Below, piece after piece: positions 35,163 to 43,657 of a DNA stretch of 64,000 nt. This stretch comes from Streptomyces vilmorinianum (GTDB lineage Bacteria > Actinomycetota > Actinomycetes > Streptomycetales > Streptomycetaceae). Where the stretch lies: NCBI RefSeq assembly GCF_005517195.1, contig NZ_CP040244.1:934501-998500 (forward strand), read 5' to 3'. The position numbers and the translations under genes were made by a program. The notes under the pieces are model-generated. The model saw nothing but the letters and a program-made list of their open reading frames with translations. It did no database searches and had not been told where the DNA came from. The first letter of the stretch is position 1. Every line of letters starts with the position of its first letter.

Positions 35163-36335
35163 GTGGCGCCAGCGGGGAAGAACACAGTCGCTGATTTCGA
35201 CCTGTATCGCCCGTCCGAGGAGCACGAGATGCTCCGGGAGACGGTCCGTGCGCTGGCGGAGGCGAAGATCACGCCGTTCGCCGCGGCGGTCGACGAGGAG
35301 GCCCGTTTCCCGCAGGAGGCGCTGGACGCGCTGGTCGCGGCCGATCTGCACGCGGTCCACGTGCCGGAGTCCTACGGCGGTGCGGGCGCGGACGCGCTGG
35401 CGACGGTGATCGTGATCGAGGAGGTCGCCCGCGCGTGCGGTTCGTCCTCGCTGATCCCGGCCGTGAACAAGCTGGGCTCGCTGCCGGTGATCCTGTCCGG
35501 CTCGGAGGAGCTGAAGAAGAAGTACCTGGGCCCGCTGGCCAAGGGCGAGGCGATGTTCTCGTACTGCCTGTCGGAGCCGGACGCCGGTTCGGACGCGGCC
35601 GGGATGAAGACCCGCGCGGTGCGCGACGGCGACTTCTGGGTGCTCAACGGTGTGAAGCGGTGGATCACCAACGCCGGTGTGTCGGAGTTCTACACGGTGA
35701 TGGCCGTCACCGACCCCGACAAGCGCTCCAAGGGCATCAGCGCGTTCGTGGTGGAGAAGGGCGACGAGGGCGTGTCCTTCGGCGCGCCGGAGAAGAAGCT
35801 CGGCATCAAGGGCTCCCCGACGCGTGAGGTCTACCTCGACAACGTGCGTATCCCGGCCGACCGGATGATCGGCGCGGAGGGCACCGGGTTCGCCACCGCG
35901 ATGAAGACCCTGGACCACACCCGTATCACCATCGCCGCGCAGGCCCTCGGCATCGCCCAGGGCGCCCTGGACTACGCCAAGGGCTACGTCAAGGAGCGCA
36001 AGCAGTTCGGCAAGCCGATCGCCGACTTCCAGGGCGTGCAGTTCATGCTGGCCGACATGGCCATGAAGCTCGAGGCCGCCCGCCAGCTCACCTACGCCGC
36101 CGCCGCCAAGTCCGAGCGCGTGGACGGCGACCTGACCTTCTTCGGCGCCGCGGCCAAGTGCTTCGCCTCCGACGTCGCCATGGAGGTCACCACCGACGCC
36201 GTCCAGCTCCTGGGCGGCTACGGCTACACCCGCGACTACCCCGTCGAGCGCATGATGCGCGACGCCAAGATCACCCAGATCTACGAAGGCACCAACCAGG
36301 TCCAGCGCATCGTCATGGCCCGCAACCTCCCGTAG
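35163..36335 (+). CDS. Acyl-CoA dehydrogenase
   Basis: 390 residues, full-length FAD-dependent dehydrogenase. AMFSYCLSEPDAGSDAAGM is the first family signature (flavin/substrate), WITNAGVSEFY the second, QLLGGYGYTRDYPVERMMRD the third, and ITQIYEGTNQVQRIVMAR carries the catalytic Glu. As I recall, FadE25 occupies the same place after purE in M. tuberculosis. GTG 35163 has GGGAGTGAGAG upstream. TAAC-GGTA-GTTA, about 25 bases further up, is a small dyad that could serve a regulator. Confidence 0.94.
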   Translation: MAPAGKNTVADFDLYRPSEEHEMLRETVRALAEAKITPFAAAVDEEARFPQEALDALVAADLHAVHVPESYGGAGADALATVIVIEEVARACGSSSLIPAVNKLGSLPVILSGSEELKKKYLGPLAKGEAMFSYCLSEPDAGSDAAGMKTRAVRDGDFWVLNGVKRWITNAGVSEFYTVMAVTDPDKRSKGISAFVVEKGDEGVSFGAPEKKLGIKGSPTREVYLDNVRIPADRMIGAEGTGFATAMKTLDHTRITIAAQALGIAQGALDYAKGYVKERKQFGKPIADFQGVQFMLADMAMKLEAARQLTYAAAAKSERVDGDLTFFGAAAKCFASDVAMEVTTDAVQLLGGYGYTRDYPVERMMRDAKITQIYEGTNQVQRIVMARNLP

Positions 36336-36340
36336 GCAGG

Positions 36341-36392
36341 CCCGCAGGACCGAACCCGCAGGACCGAACCCGCAGGACCGAACCCGCAGGGA
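36341..36392 (+). repeat. 14-base tandem repeat after the acyl-CoA dehydrogenase
   Basis: Three perfect copies of CCCGCAGGACCGAA (36341, 36355, 36369) and a 10-base partial fourth lie between the stop codon and the terminator hairpin, in the 3' untranslated part. Confidence 0.9.
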
Positions 36393-36397
36393 CTTAA

Positions 36398-36427
36398 GGG
36401 AGGGGCGGATTCCGGTCCGCCCCTCCC
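36398..36427 (+). terminator. Intrinsic-type hairpin
   Basis: A 12-base perfect stem, GGGAGGGGCGGA with its complement, and a 6-base loop; the following bases are CTCTCGTT. It ends the acyl-CoA dehydrogenase message. Confidence 0.85.
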
Positions 36428-36501
36428 TCTCGTTACGCTCCCTGCCGCATCAACGCGCACACGGGCACACGCGCACACGCGAACAAGGGGCGGGACAGGG
36501 C

Positions 36502-37119
36502 ATGGCAAACGATCGACAGGTGGCCGCACTGCTGCGGCAGGTCGCCACGCAGGACGCCATCGAGCTGCGGCACCACATGGGCAGGATCGGGACGCTCGCG
36601 GTGCAGGTGCACCTCCTGGAGCAGTACGGCTTCCAGTACGGCGAGGCCTCCCGCCAGGGCCCGCGCCGGCAGACCGTGGTCGTACGGATGTACCGCGACC
36701 CGAGCCCCGAGGCGCGCGCCCGCGAGGCCGCCACGCTCGCCGCGTTCCCGCAGGCCGGCAACGGCGGCGCCGTGCCCACCCTGAAGCCGGGCACCATGAC
36801 GCCGCGGCCCGGGGAGGAGCGGGCGGTCGCGCACGCGAAGGACCGGATCGCGTACGACGTGCTGGCCAGGGCGGCGAACGGCGCCCAGCCCGCGGTCGCC
36901 TGGGCCGGACTCGTCCTCCTCGTCCTCGTGCTGCTGATCGACGGGAAGTGGCTCGCCGCGCTGATCGGCGGCGGGCTGCTCGCCGCGTTCCTGACGGTCG
37001 CGTTCCGGATCAACGACCTGCGGCGCGGGCGGATCACCCAGCGGCTCAAGGCGGCCGGCTTCATCGTCGTCCAGGACGAGCAGGGCCGGCAGCGGTTCCT
37101 GCGGCCGCTCGCCGGATGA
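36502..37119 (+). CDS. Membrane protein of unknown function
   Basis: 205 residues. A hydrophilic N-terminal 130 residues (start MANDRQVAALLRQVATQDAI) is followed by two adjacent hydrophobic segments (AVAWAGLVLLVLVLLI and LAALIGGGLLAAFLTVAF) and a C-terminal soluble part (RITQRLKAAGFIVVQDEQGR). Both ends should be cytoplasmic. No family recognised. Flanked by hairpins on both sides, so a single-gene unit. Confidence 0.75.
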   Translation: MANDRQVAALLRQVATQDAIELRHHMGRIGTLAVQVHLLEQYGFQYGEASRQGPRRQTVVVRMYRDPSPEARAREAATLAAFPQAGNGGAVPTLKPGTMTPRPGEERAVAHAKDRIAYDVLARAANGAQPAVAWAGLVLLVLVLLIDGKWLAALIGGGLLAAFLTVAFRINDLRRGRITQRLKAAGFIVVQDEQGRQRFLRPLAG

Positions 37120-37122
37120 CGC

Positions 37123-37166
37123 GAAGGGACCCGCCGGTTCGGATCTTCCGACCGGCGGGTCCCTTC
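37123..37166. terminator. Long hairpin between convergent genes
   Basis: Arms of 21 and 20 bases (GAAGGGACCCGCCGGT at the core) with one bulged base and a 3-base loop, 3 bases after the membrane-protein stop and 37 before the end of the minus-strand LCP gene. Likely bidirectional. Confidence 0.85.
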
Positions 37167-37174
37167 ACGTACGA

Positions 37175-37202
37175 CAGGCGCAGGCGCAGGCGCAGGCGCA
37201 GG
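37175..37202. repeat. Hexamer repeat (CAGGCG)4
   Basis: Four perfect CAGGCG units plus CAGG lie directly before the stop codon of the LCP gene (minus strand). A slippage-prone simple repeat, outside the coding frame. Confidence 0.85.
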
Positions 37203-37203
37203 C

Positions 37204-38454
37204 TCAGCGGTCCGACGTGACCGTGACCTTCTCGTCGTTCTGGATCTGCTGCACCAGCTGCTTCACCTTCGGCATGTCCCACTTCAGCGAGCCCTGCGGC
37301 GCGCTGCCCGCGATCGGGATGTTCATCGACTTCCCGTCACCGCCGCTGATGCCCTTCATCGCGAAGAACATCTTGCCGAGGTCGTACAGCGACATGTCCT
37401 TGTCGACGATCAGCGTGTCCAGACCGGCGCCCAGCGTCGGGTACAGCTTGAACGGGTTGAGGATCGTGCCCGGGGTCGCCGCCTGGTTGGCCAGGGCGGA
37501 GAGGAACTTCTGCTGGTTCTTCGTCCGCGCGAGGTCCGACTCGGCGAACGCGTACCGGGTACGGACGAACGCGAGCGCCTGCTCGCCGTTCAGGGTCTGC
37601 TCGCCCGCCTGGAAGTCGGCGCCGGACTTCTTGTCCTTGAAGCCCTTCTCGATGTTCAGCTCGACACCGCCGAGCGCGTCCACGATGTTCGCGAAGCCGG
37701 CGAAGCCGATCTCCGCGTAGTGGTCGATGCGCAGCCCGGTGTTGTACTCGACCGTGCGGACCAGGAGCTCCGGGCCGTCCATCGCGTACGCGGCGTTCAG
37801 CTTGGAGCCGCCACGCGCCCCGTACTTCTTCCCCGACTCCGAGCCGACGAAGGACGGGATCGTGACCCAGGAGTCGCGGGGCAGCGAGACCATGGTGTTC
37901 CCGCTGGAGCAGGCCGCGAGGATCATCATCGAGTCCGTCCGCTTGCCCTCGGCGGAACCGGTGTGCAGCTTCTTCTTCTCCTCGGCCGACATGCCCTCAC
38001 GGCTGTCCGAGCCGACGATCAGATACGTCGTGCAGTCGCCCTCGGCCGGCCGCTCGATGACCTTGCCCAGATCGACCTCGTTACGCATCTGGGAGCTCGC
38101 CCAGGCGTACGTGCCGACGCTCCAGCCGAGGACCGCCACGACGAGCACGATCGAGCCGATCTTGATGCGGCGGCGCCAGTCGGGCGCGGGGCGCCCGGGC
38201 TGCGGCGGGGCGTACTGCGGGGGCACGGTCCCGTGGCCGCCGCCCTGCGGGGCGCCGTAGACCTGGCCGGTGCTGTAGCCGCTGTCGTACCCGGAGGCCT
38301 GCTGCTGCGTGAAGTTCGGGTTGTAACCCTGGTCGTACCGAGGCGGCTGCTGCGGGACCTGTGGACGCTGGACGTGGCGCATGCGGCGAGCGCCTTCGGG
38401 CTGCGGGTTCTCGCTGCCACGGCCGTATCCGCGGCCATCGGGCCAGTCATTCAT
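37204..38454 (-). CDS. LCP-family glycopolymer transferase (no LytR_C domain)
   Basis: 416 residues. A Gln/Tyr/Gly/Pro-rich cytoplasmic tail (1 to about 100, repeated GYDSGYS- and QQPPRYDQGY-like text), one membrane helix (IGSIVLVVAVLGWSVGTYAW), then the LCP domain. TYLIVGSDSREGMS, TDSMMILAA, TMVSLPRDSWVTIP, LNAAYAMDGPELLVRTVEYN and ALAFVRTRYAFAESDLART contain the conserved Asp and Arg residues that bind the polyprenyl pyrophosphate. Transfers a glycopolymer to peptidoglycan. ATG 38454 has only a weak ribosome site. Divergent from the thioesterase. Confidence 0.93.
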   Translation of the reverse strand: MNDWPDGRGYGRGSENPQPEGARRMRHVQRPQVPQQPPRYDQGYNPNFTQQQASGYDSGYSTGQVYGAPQGGGHGTVPPQYAPPQPGRPAPDWRRRIKIGSIVLVVAVLGWSVGTYAWASSQMRNEVDLGKVIERPAEGDCTTYLIVGSDSREGMSAEEKKKLHTGSAEGKRTDSMMILAACSSGNTMVSLPRDSWVTIPSFVGSESGKKYGARGGSKLNAAYAMDGPELLVRTVEYNTGLRIDHYAEIGFAGFANIVDALGGVELNIEKGFKDKKSGADFQAGEQTLNGEQALAFVRTRYAFAESDLARTKNQQKFLSALANQAATPGTILNPFKLYPTLGAGLDTLIVDKDMSLYDLGKMFFAMKGISGGDGKSMNIPIAGSAPQGSLKWDMPKVKQLVQQIQNDEKVTVTSDR

Positions 38455-38573
38455 GCGGACCAGTGTGCAGGTCACGCCCCACGGGCCGACAGGCCGGGTG
38501 GGGAATCGGGCCGGCGCTGTTGCCAAGCTGATGCAAAGAGGACGTGCCCGGGACCCGGCATAAGGTGGAGGGC

Positions 38574-39107
38574 ATGACAGATCAGGGCGATATCCCGGGC
38601 AAGCCCACCTCAGCGTCCCGCACCACCCTCAGCCACATCATGACGAGCCACGACACCAACCTCCTCGGTACGGTGCACGGCGGCGTGATCATGAAGCTGG
38701 TGGACGACGTGGCGGGCGCTGTCGCGGGCCGGCACTCCGGCGGGCCGGCGGTGACGGCGTCCATGGACGAGATGGTGTTCCTGGAGCCGGTCAGGATCGG
38801 GGATCTGCTGCATGTGAAGGCGCAGGTCAACTGGACCGGGCGGTCCTCCATGGAGGTCGGCGTCCGGGTCATGGCCGAGCGCTGGAACGAGTCCACCCCC
38901 GCCCAGCAGGTCGGCTCCGCCTACCTGGTCTTCGCGGCGGTCGACGCCGACGGCAAGCCGCGCCCGGTCCCGCCGGTGCTCCCGGAGACCGAGCAGGACA
39001 AGCGCCGCTACCAGGAGGCCCAGATCCGCCGCACCCACCGCCTGGCCCGCCGCCGCGCGATCAAGGACCTGCGCGAGCGCCGCGCGGCCGAGGGCTACGA
39101 GGACTGA
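38574..39107 (+). CDS. Acyl-CoA thioesterase (hotdog fold)
   Basis: 177 residues. TLSHIMTSHDTNLLGTVHGG, VIMKLVDDVAGAVAGRHSGG and TASMDEMVFLEPVRIGDLLH are the YciA/BFIT-type hotdog core: a catalytic Asp in the KLVDDVAG helix and the HGG turn. The C-terminal helix is rich in Arg (RRTHRLARRRAIKDLRERR), longer than in YciA. GGAGG precedes ATG 38574. Confidence 0.92.
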   Translation: MTDQGDIPGKPTSASRTTLSHIMTSHDTNLLGTVHGGVIMKLVDDVAGAVAGRHSGGPAVTASMDEMVFLEPVRIGDLLHVKAQVNWTGRSSMEVGVRVMAERWNESTPAQQVGSAYLVFAAVDADGKPRPVPPVLPETEQDKRRYQEAQIRRTHRLARRRAIKDLRERRAAEGYED

Positions 39108-39133
39108 CCTCGCCGGCCCCGTCGTGGGCACAA

Positions 39134-39166
39134 CGGAACGGCGCCCCTGCGGGCGCGTCCGCTCCG
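39134..39166. terminator. Hairpin between thioesterase and LCP gene ends
   Basis: CGGA, an internal loop, GCGCCC, a CTGC loop, then GGGCGC and TCCG. A modest stem between convergent genes. The bases just before it, GTGGGCACAACGGAACG, resemble the arm sequence of the repeat array at 27 kb. Confidence 0.45.
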
Positions 39167-39193
39167 TGTCCCCCGCACCCCGAGGCCCGGTGC

Positions 39194-40660
39194 CTACGGA
39201 CACACCACCTGGTCCCCGGTGACCGTCTCGAACGGCCCGTTCGAAGTCTCCGCCGCCCGCACGGGCACAACCCCCTTGTACTCCGCGCCCACAACCACCC
39301 GCATCGTCCCGCCCCGCCCCGGCACCGCCCTCAGCTCCGCCCCCGGCAGCGCCGCCGCGAGCGACTTCGCGGAGCGGTCCCAGCCCGGGTCGTACTCCAC
39401 CAGCGTGCGCACCCGCTCCGGGCCGTCCCCGGTGCGCGGCGCCCGGGTCGTGTCGAAGCCCGTCGCCCGCAGCGCGTCGTCCACCTTGCGGCCCAGACCG
39501 TCCGTCCGCGTCCCGTTGTAGACCTGCACCCGGATCGTCTTCGGCGCGACGTCGACCACCGCCGTCTGCGGCCGGCCCTTCGCCGCCGCCCGGTGCGGGG
39601 CGAGCGGCTGGTCGTCGCGCAGGGACTGGAAGAGCTTCTGCGCCTTGGGCGCGTCCCACTTCACCGTCGAGCCGATGCCCTTCACCGGGAAGCTCAGGTC
39701 CCCGAGCGGCACGGAGACGAACTCCGAGGACGCCGGCGTGAAGCCCCGCATCGCCTTGGCGAGGGCCAGCATCTGCTCCGTACCGAAGCCGCGGTCGGCC
39801 CGCACCGAGCTCAGCATCGTCGTGGCGACCGCGCGGAACCGCACCGGGTTGAGCAGCACCCCGCTGCTGGTCGCCCGGTGGATCAGCGCGGCCAGGAAGC
39901 GCTGCTGGCGCTGGATCCGGCCGATGTCGGCCGCCCCGTCGACATGGCGCGAGCGCACGTACTGCAGCGCCTGCCCGCCGGTCAGCTCATGCGTCCCGGC
40001 CGCCAGGTCGAGCCCGGTGTACGCGTCCTTCATCGGCCGTGTCGTACAGATCTGCACCCCGCCGACCGCGTCGACCGTCCGCATGAAGCTGGTGAAGTCG
40101 ACCTCCAGATAGTGGTCGATCTTGACGCCGGTCATGCTCTCCACGGTCCGCACCGTCAGCCCGGGCCCGCCCTCGGCGTACGCGGCGTTCAGCTTCACCG
40201 GGTGCGCCTGGTGCCGCTCGCCGGTCGTCTCGTCCACGTGCTCGGGCATCTCGGCGTACGAGTCGCGGGGCAGGCTCACCACACTCGCCCGCTCCCGGTC
40301 CTGGCTGATGTGCACCAGCATCACGGTGTCGGTGCAGTGACAGGGCTCACCGCCGAGCCGGTACGCCTTCCGCTCCTCCGCGGTGATCTTGTCCCGCCCG
40401 TCCGTGCCCACGACCAGCACGTTCATGCCGTGCCCGGCCTGGGGACGGTTCTTCATGTCCTTGAACGGGTCGACCCGGGTGATCCCGGTGTCCAGACTGG
40501 TGACCACCGCGTGGCCGATTCCGCCCGCGCCCAGGACCAGCACGGACAGGGCCGTCGCCGTCCGCATGCCCCACCGCGGCCGCTCGGCCCGTCTGACGCG
40601 GCGGGCCGGTACGGGACGGGCTGCCGGTCGGGGACGGGGCGTGCGGGGCGGTGTGGGCAC
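39194..40660 (-). CDS. LCP-family glycopolymer transferase with LytR_C domain
   Basis: 488 residues. Short Pro/Arg-rich tail, helix (ALSVLVLGAGGIGHAVVTSL), LCP domain (MNVLVVGTDGRDKITAEE, VVSLPRDSYAEMP, LNAAYAEGGPGLTVRTVESM, ALQYVRSRHVDGAADIGRI) and a C-terminal LytR_C domain starting IRVQVYNGTRTDGLGRKVDD. Start GTG 40660 has GGAGG 9 bases upstream; an in-frame ATG at 40714 lacks one. An extra Cys pair (GEPCHCTDT) sits beside the first active-site strand. Divergent from the GT2 gene. Confidence 0.92.
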   Translation of the reverse strand: MPTPPRTPRPRPAARPVPARRVRRAERPRWGMRTATALSVLVLGAGGIGHAVVTSLDTGITRVDPFKDMKNRPQAGHGMNVLVVGTDGRDKITAEERKAYRLGGEPCHCTDTVMLVHISQDRERASVVSLPRDSYAEMPEHVDETTGERHQAHPVKLNAAYAEGGPGLTVRTVESMTGVKIDHYLEVDFTSFMRTVDAVGGVQICTTRPMKDAYTGLDLAAGTHELTGGQALQYVRSRHVDGAADIGRIQRQQRFLAALIHRATSSGVLLNPVRFRAVATTMLSSVRADRGFGTEQMLALAKAMRGFTPASSEFVSVPLGDLSFPVKGIGSTVKWDAPKAQKLFQSLRDDQPLAPHRAAAKGRPQTAVVDVAPKTIRVQVYNGTRTDGLGRKVDDALRATGFDTTRAPRTGDGPERVRTLVEYDPGWDRSAKSLAAALPGAELRAVPGRGGTMRVVVGAEYKGVVPVRAAETSNGPFETVTGDQVVCP

Positions 40661-40786
40661 CGGGGGACACCTCCGCGGGTGTGACAAGGGGAACCGTGAG
40701 CACCGTAGGCCCATACGATCAGCGCAAGGGTGCACCGATCCCCGTGACGCGCTTCGTGTCCCCCGTTCGCGGTAACGTGGCCGACG

Positions 40787-41803
40787 ATGAACGCCACGCC
40801 CCCCGTCTCCGTGATCATGCCGGTCCTCAATGAGGAGCGGCACCTGCGCAACTCGGTCCGTCACATCCTCGAGCAGGAGTACGACGGCGAGATGGAGGTG
40901 GTGATCGCGCTGGGCCCCTCCACGGACCGCACCGACGAGATCGCCGCCGAGCTCGTACGAGAAGACCCGCGGGTCCACACCGTGCCCAACCCCACGGGCC
41001 GCACGCCCGCCGCCCTCAACGCGGCGATCAAGGCCTCCCGCCACCCGATCGTGGTACGGGTCGACGGCCACGGCATGCTCTCGCCGAACTACATCGCGAC
41101 CGCCGTCCGCCTCCTGGAGGAGACCGGCGCGCAGAACGTCGGCGGCGTCATGCACGCCGAGGGCGAGAACGACTGGGAGCACGCGGTCGCCGCCGCGATG
41201 ACCTCGAAGATCGGCGTCGGAAACGCCGCCTTCCACACCGGTGGTGAGGCCGGCCCGGCCGAGACCGTGTATCTGGGTGTCTTCCGCCGCGAGGCCCTGG
41301 AGCAGCAGGACGGCTACAACGTGGAGTTCATCCGCGCCCAGGACTGGGAGCTGAACTTCCGTATCCGCGAGGCGGGCGGCCTGATCTGGTTCTCGCCCGA
41401 GCTGCGCGTCCAGTACCGGCCGCGGCCGAACGTGCGCGCCCTGGCGAAGCAGTACAAGGACTACGGCCGTTGGCGCCATGTGGTGGCCCGCTACCACCAG
41501 GGCTCCATCAACCTCCGCTACCTCGCGCCGCCGACCGCCGTCTGCGCGATCGCGGCCGGCCTGGTCGTGGGCGCGGTGCTCACCCCGCTCGGCTTCGTGA
41601 TCCCGGCCGGCTATCTGGCGGCGATCACCGCGGGCTCGCTCCCGGCGGGCAGGGGCCTCCCCCTGAAGGCCCGCCTCCGGATCCCGGTTGCCCTCGCGAC
41701 GATGCACATGTCCTGGGGCTACGGCTTCCTGACGAGCCCGCGCGCGCTCGCGAAGAAGGTCATCGCGAGCAAGCGCCCGGCGGTGAGGACCGAGAAGGTC
41801 TGA
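40787..41803 (+). CDS. GT2 glycosyltransferase, ExoA-like
   Basis: 338 residues. VSVIMPVLNEERHLRNSVRH begins the GT-A fold; VVIALGPSTDRTDEIA and HPIVVRVDGHGMLSPNYIAT (DxH as metal motif) follow, with FIRAQDWELNFRIREAGG as the catalytic-base region. The last 100 residues hold two membrane segments (CAIAAGLVVGAVLTPLGFVI). ExoA-like enzymes add glucose to a lipid-linked sugar. ATG 40787 has a short leader with TAACGT about 15 bases upstream and no clear ribosome site, possibly near-leaderless. Surrounded by LCP genes. Confidence 0.9.
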   Translation: MNATPPVSVIMPVLNEERHLRNSVRHILEQEYDGEMEVVIALGPSTDRTDEIAAELVREDPRVHTVPNPTGRTPAALNAAIKASRHPIVVRVDGHGMLSPNYIATAVRLLEETGAQNVGGVMHAEGENDWEHAVAAAMTSKIGVGNAAFHTGGEAGPAETVYLGVFRREALEQQDGYNVEFIRAQDWELNFRIREAGGLIWFSPELRVQYRPRPNVRALAKQYKDYGRWRHVVARYHQGSINLRYLAPPTAVCAIAAGLVVGAVLTPLGFVIPAGYLAAITAGSLPAGRGLPLKARLRIPVALATMHMSWGYGFLTSPRALAKKVIASKRPAVRTEKV

Positions 41804-41835
41804 CCCTTCCCGTACGCCTACGGGTACGCGTACGG

Positions 41836-41870
41836 CGACGGCCGGGCCCCTGCGAGGGGCCCGGCCGTCG
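41836..41870. terminator. Bidirectional terminator
   Basis: A 15-base perfect stem (CGACGGCCGGGCCCC with its complement) with a 5-base loop, between the convergent glycosyltransferase and LCP genes. Confidence 0.9.
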
Positions 41871-41887
41871 TCGTGTGCGGGGGAGCG

Positions 41888-43624
41888 TCAGCTCTTCCCG
41901 TCCCACCGGTACACGGAGTAGATGTCCATGCAATCGACCTTGTCGCTTGCGCCCTCCGGCAGGTCGCCCGCCTCGGTCTTCGGCTTCTTGTACGTGTCGC
42001 CCTCACGCCAGTCCGCACCGATGACGAGAGTGATGCTCTGCGCTTCGGCGTCGGCCCGGACCGCGGAGTCGGGCAGACCGAGGGCCTTGGCCACCGACAG
42101 GGCGTTCGCCTTGCCCTGATCGCCGTCCGCCTTCGGGTACTTGACCACGGTGTCCTTGCGCGGCTCGGCGCTCCGCGAGGCCTCGGCCCGCGTGAAGCCC
42201 TTGACCTGCAGGGTCTCGGCCATGGAGCGGGCCCGGCCCTCTACGGCACTTTCGTTGTTCCCGTTCGTGCCGTTGATCACCGTGACGCCGAGGGTGGCCG
42301 GAGTCTCGGCGACCGGGCCCTTGGGCTTCGCGGAGGCGGACGCGGACGCGGTCGGCTTGGCGCCGGCCGCGTCGCCGTTCTTGTCGAAGGCGACGTCGTC
42401 GCGGAGCATCGCCCACATCTTGTCGGCGGACTGCTCCACCATCACGAGCTTGTCCTTGTTCTGGGACCACTCCGTGGTGGGGACCGTCGCCGTCGTGAGA
42501 CGGTCGAGCTTCACGTTCTTGAGCTGCATCGACAGATCGAAGAGCTTGGCCACCGACTTGATCTCGTCGGAGACCGTCAGGGCCTTCGTGGCCGTCTCGG
42601 CCAGACCCGTCAGCCGGCCGGTGTCCGTCCAGGCGTTCTGCTTCTGGAGCTTCTCCATCATGCCGTTCATGTACATGTGCTGGGCCTTGGCGCGGTTCTG
42701 GTCGTTGCCGAACGCGTGCCGGGTGCGCAGCCACTGGAGCGCCTGCTTGCCCTTGATCTCGGTGGTGCCCTGGGGCAGCTTCAGGCCCGAGCCGCCCGGT
42801 ACCGTCCTGGTGGGCTTGTCGTGGACACCGGTCTTCACACAGACCGGGACGCCGCCGACCTCGTCCGCCATCGCGACCACTCCCGCGAAGTCGATCATCA
42901 TCCAGTGGTCGATGTAGACCCCGGTGATCGACTCCCAGGTGGTCAGCGTGCAGCCCGGACCGCCCCGCCCCAGCGTCTCGTTGATCGGCTTGGTGGTGGT
43001 GGCCGCGTAGGTCTCGCCGTCGGGGCCCTTGCACTCCGGGATCTTGACGATCGTGTCGCGCGGGATGGAGACGATGTTGGCGTTCTTCCGGTCGGCCGAG
43101 ATGTGCAGAAGCATCTGCACGTCCGCGAGCGGCGGACTGTCCCGGAGGTTCTTTCCGCCGCCGAGCGCCACGTTCTTGTCGTCGGCGCGGCTGTCCGAGC
43201 CGATCAGCAGGATGTTGAGCGGGGTGTCGCCGAGCGCGTTCGGCGCGGCCTTCTTCACGCCGCTCTCGCCGCCGGCGCGGCTGCCGCCGCGGAGCTGGTC
43301 GTTGAGGTGCTTGTAGTACAGGTATCCGGCGCCGGCCGTCCCGAGTATCAGCAGGGACAGGGTCGCGGCGACCCAGCGGAATATCTTGCGTTTGCCGCTC
43401 TTCCTGGCACGCCTGCGCGGCCCTTTGCGCCGGTGACTCGTACTGGCCTCGCCACCGCCGGCGCCACCGCCCCCGCCGGCGCCGCGGTCCTCGGTCCTGG
43501 TCCCGGCACCCGCGTCCTGGCCACCGTAGAGACTCTCGTCCCAGCCCAAATCGCGGGCGTGCGGCACGCGTTCACGCGTCCCCTCCCTACGCACGCTGCT
43601 CTGTCCCACCCCTGGTCCCCTCAT
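41888..43624 (-). CDS. LCP-family glycopolymer transferase with LytR_C domain
   Basis: 578 residues. A basic, Gly-rich tail of about 80 residues, helix (VAATLSLLILGTAGAGYLYY), LCP domain (LNILLIGSDSRADDKNVALG, ANIVSIPRDTIVKIPEC, INETLGRGGPGCTLTTWESI, ALQWLRTRHAFGNDQNRAKA), an Ala/Ser/Lys linker (TASASASAKPKG) and LytR_C (VTVINGTNGNNESAVEG). C-terminal Cys in KVDCMDIYSVY. The start is uncertain: ATG 43624 lacks a good site, while AGGGAGGGG lies between codons 13 and 15, so a GTG around codon 20 is possible. The next LCP gene upstream ends 34 bases away. Confidence 0.92.
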   Translation of the reverse strand: MRGPGVGQSSVRREGTRERVPHARDLGWDESLYGGQDAGAGTRTEDRGAGGGGGAGGGEASTSHRRKGPRRRARKSGKRKIFRWVAATLSLLILGTAGAGYLYYKHLNDQLRGGSRAGGESGVKKAAPNALGDTPLNILLIGSDSRADDKNVALGGGKNLRDSPPLADVQMLLHISADRKNANIVSIPRDTIVKIPECKGPDGETYAATTTKPINETLGRGGPGCTLTTWESITGVYIDHWMMIDFAGVVAMADEVGGVPVCVKTGVHDKPTRTVPGGSGLKLPQGTTEIKGKQALQWLRTRHAFGNDQNRAKAQHMYMNGMMEKLQKQNAWTDTGRLTGLAETATKALTVSDEIKSVAKLFDLSMQLKNVKLDRLTTATVPTTEWSQNKDKLVMVEQSADKMWAMLRDDVAFDKNGDAAGAKPTASASASAKPKGPVAETPATLGVTVINGTNGNNESAVEGRARSMAETLQVKGFTRAEASRSAEPRKDTVVKYPKADGDQGKANALSVAKALGLPDSAVRADAEAQSITLVIGADWREGDTYKKPKTEAGDLPEGASDKVDCMDIYSVYRWDGKS

Positions 43625-43657
43625 CTCAAGCGTGCCCCGTGACCCGGTGTTCTCGGA

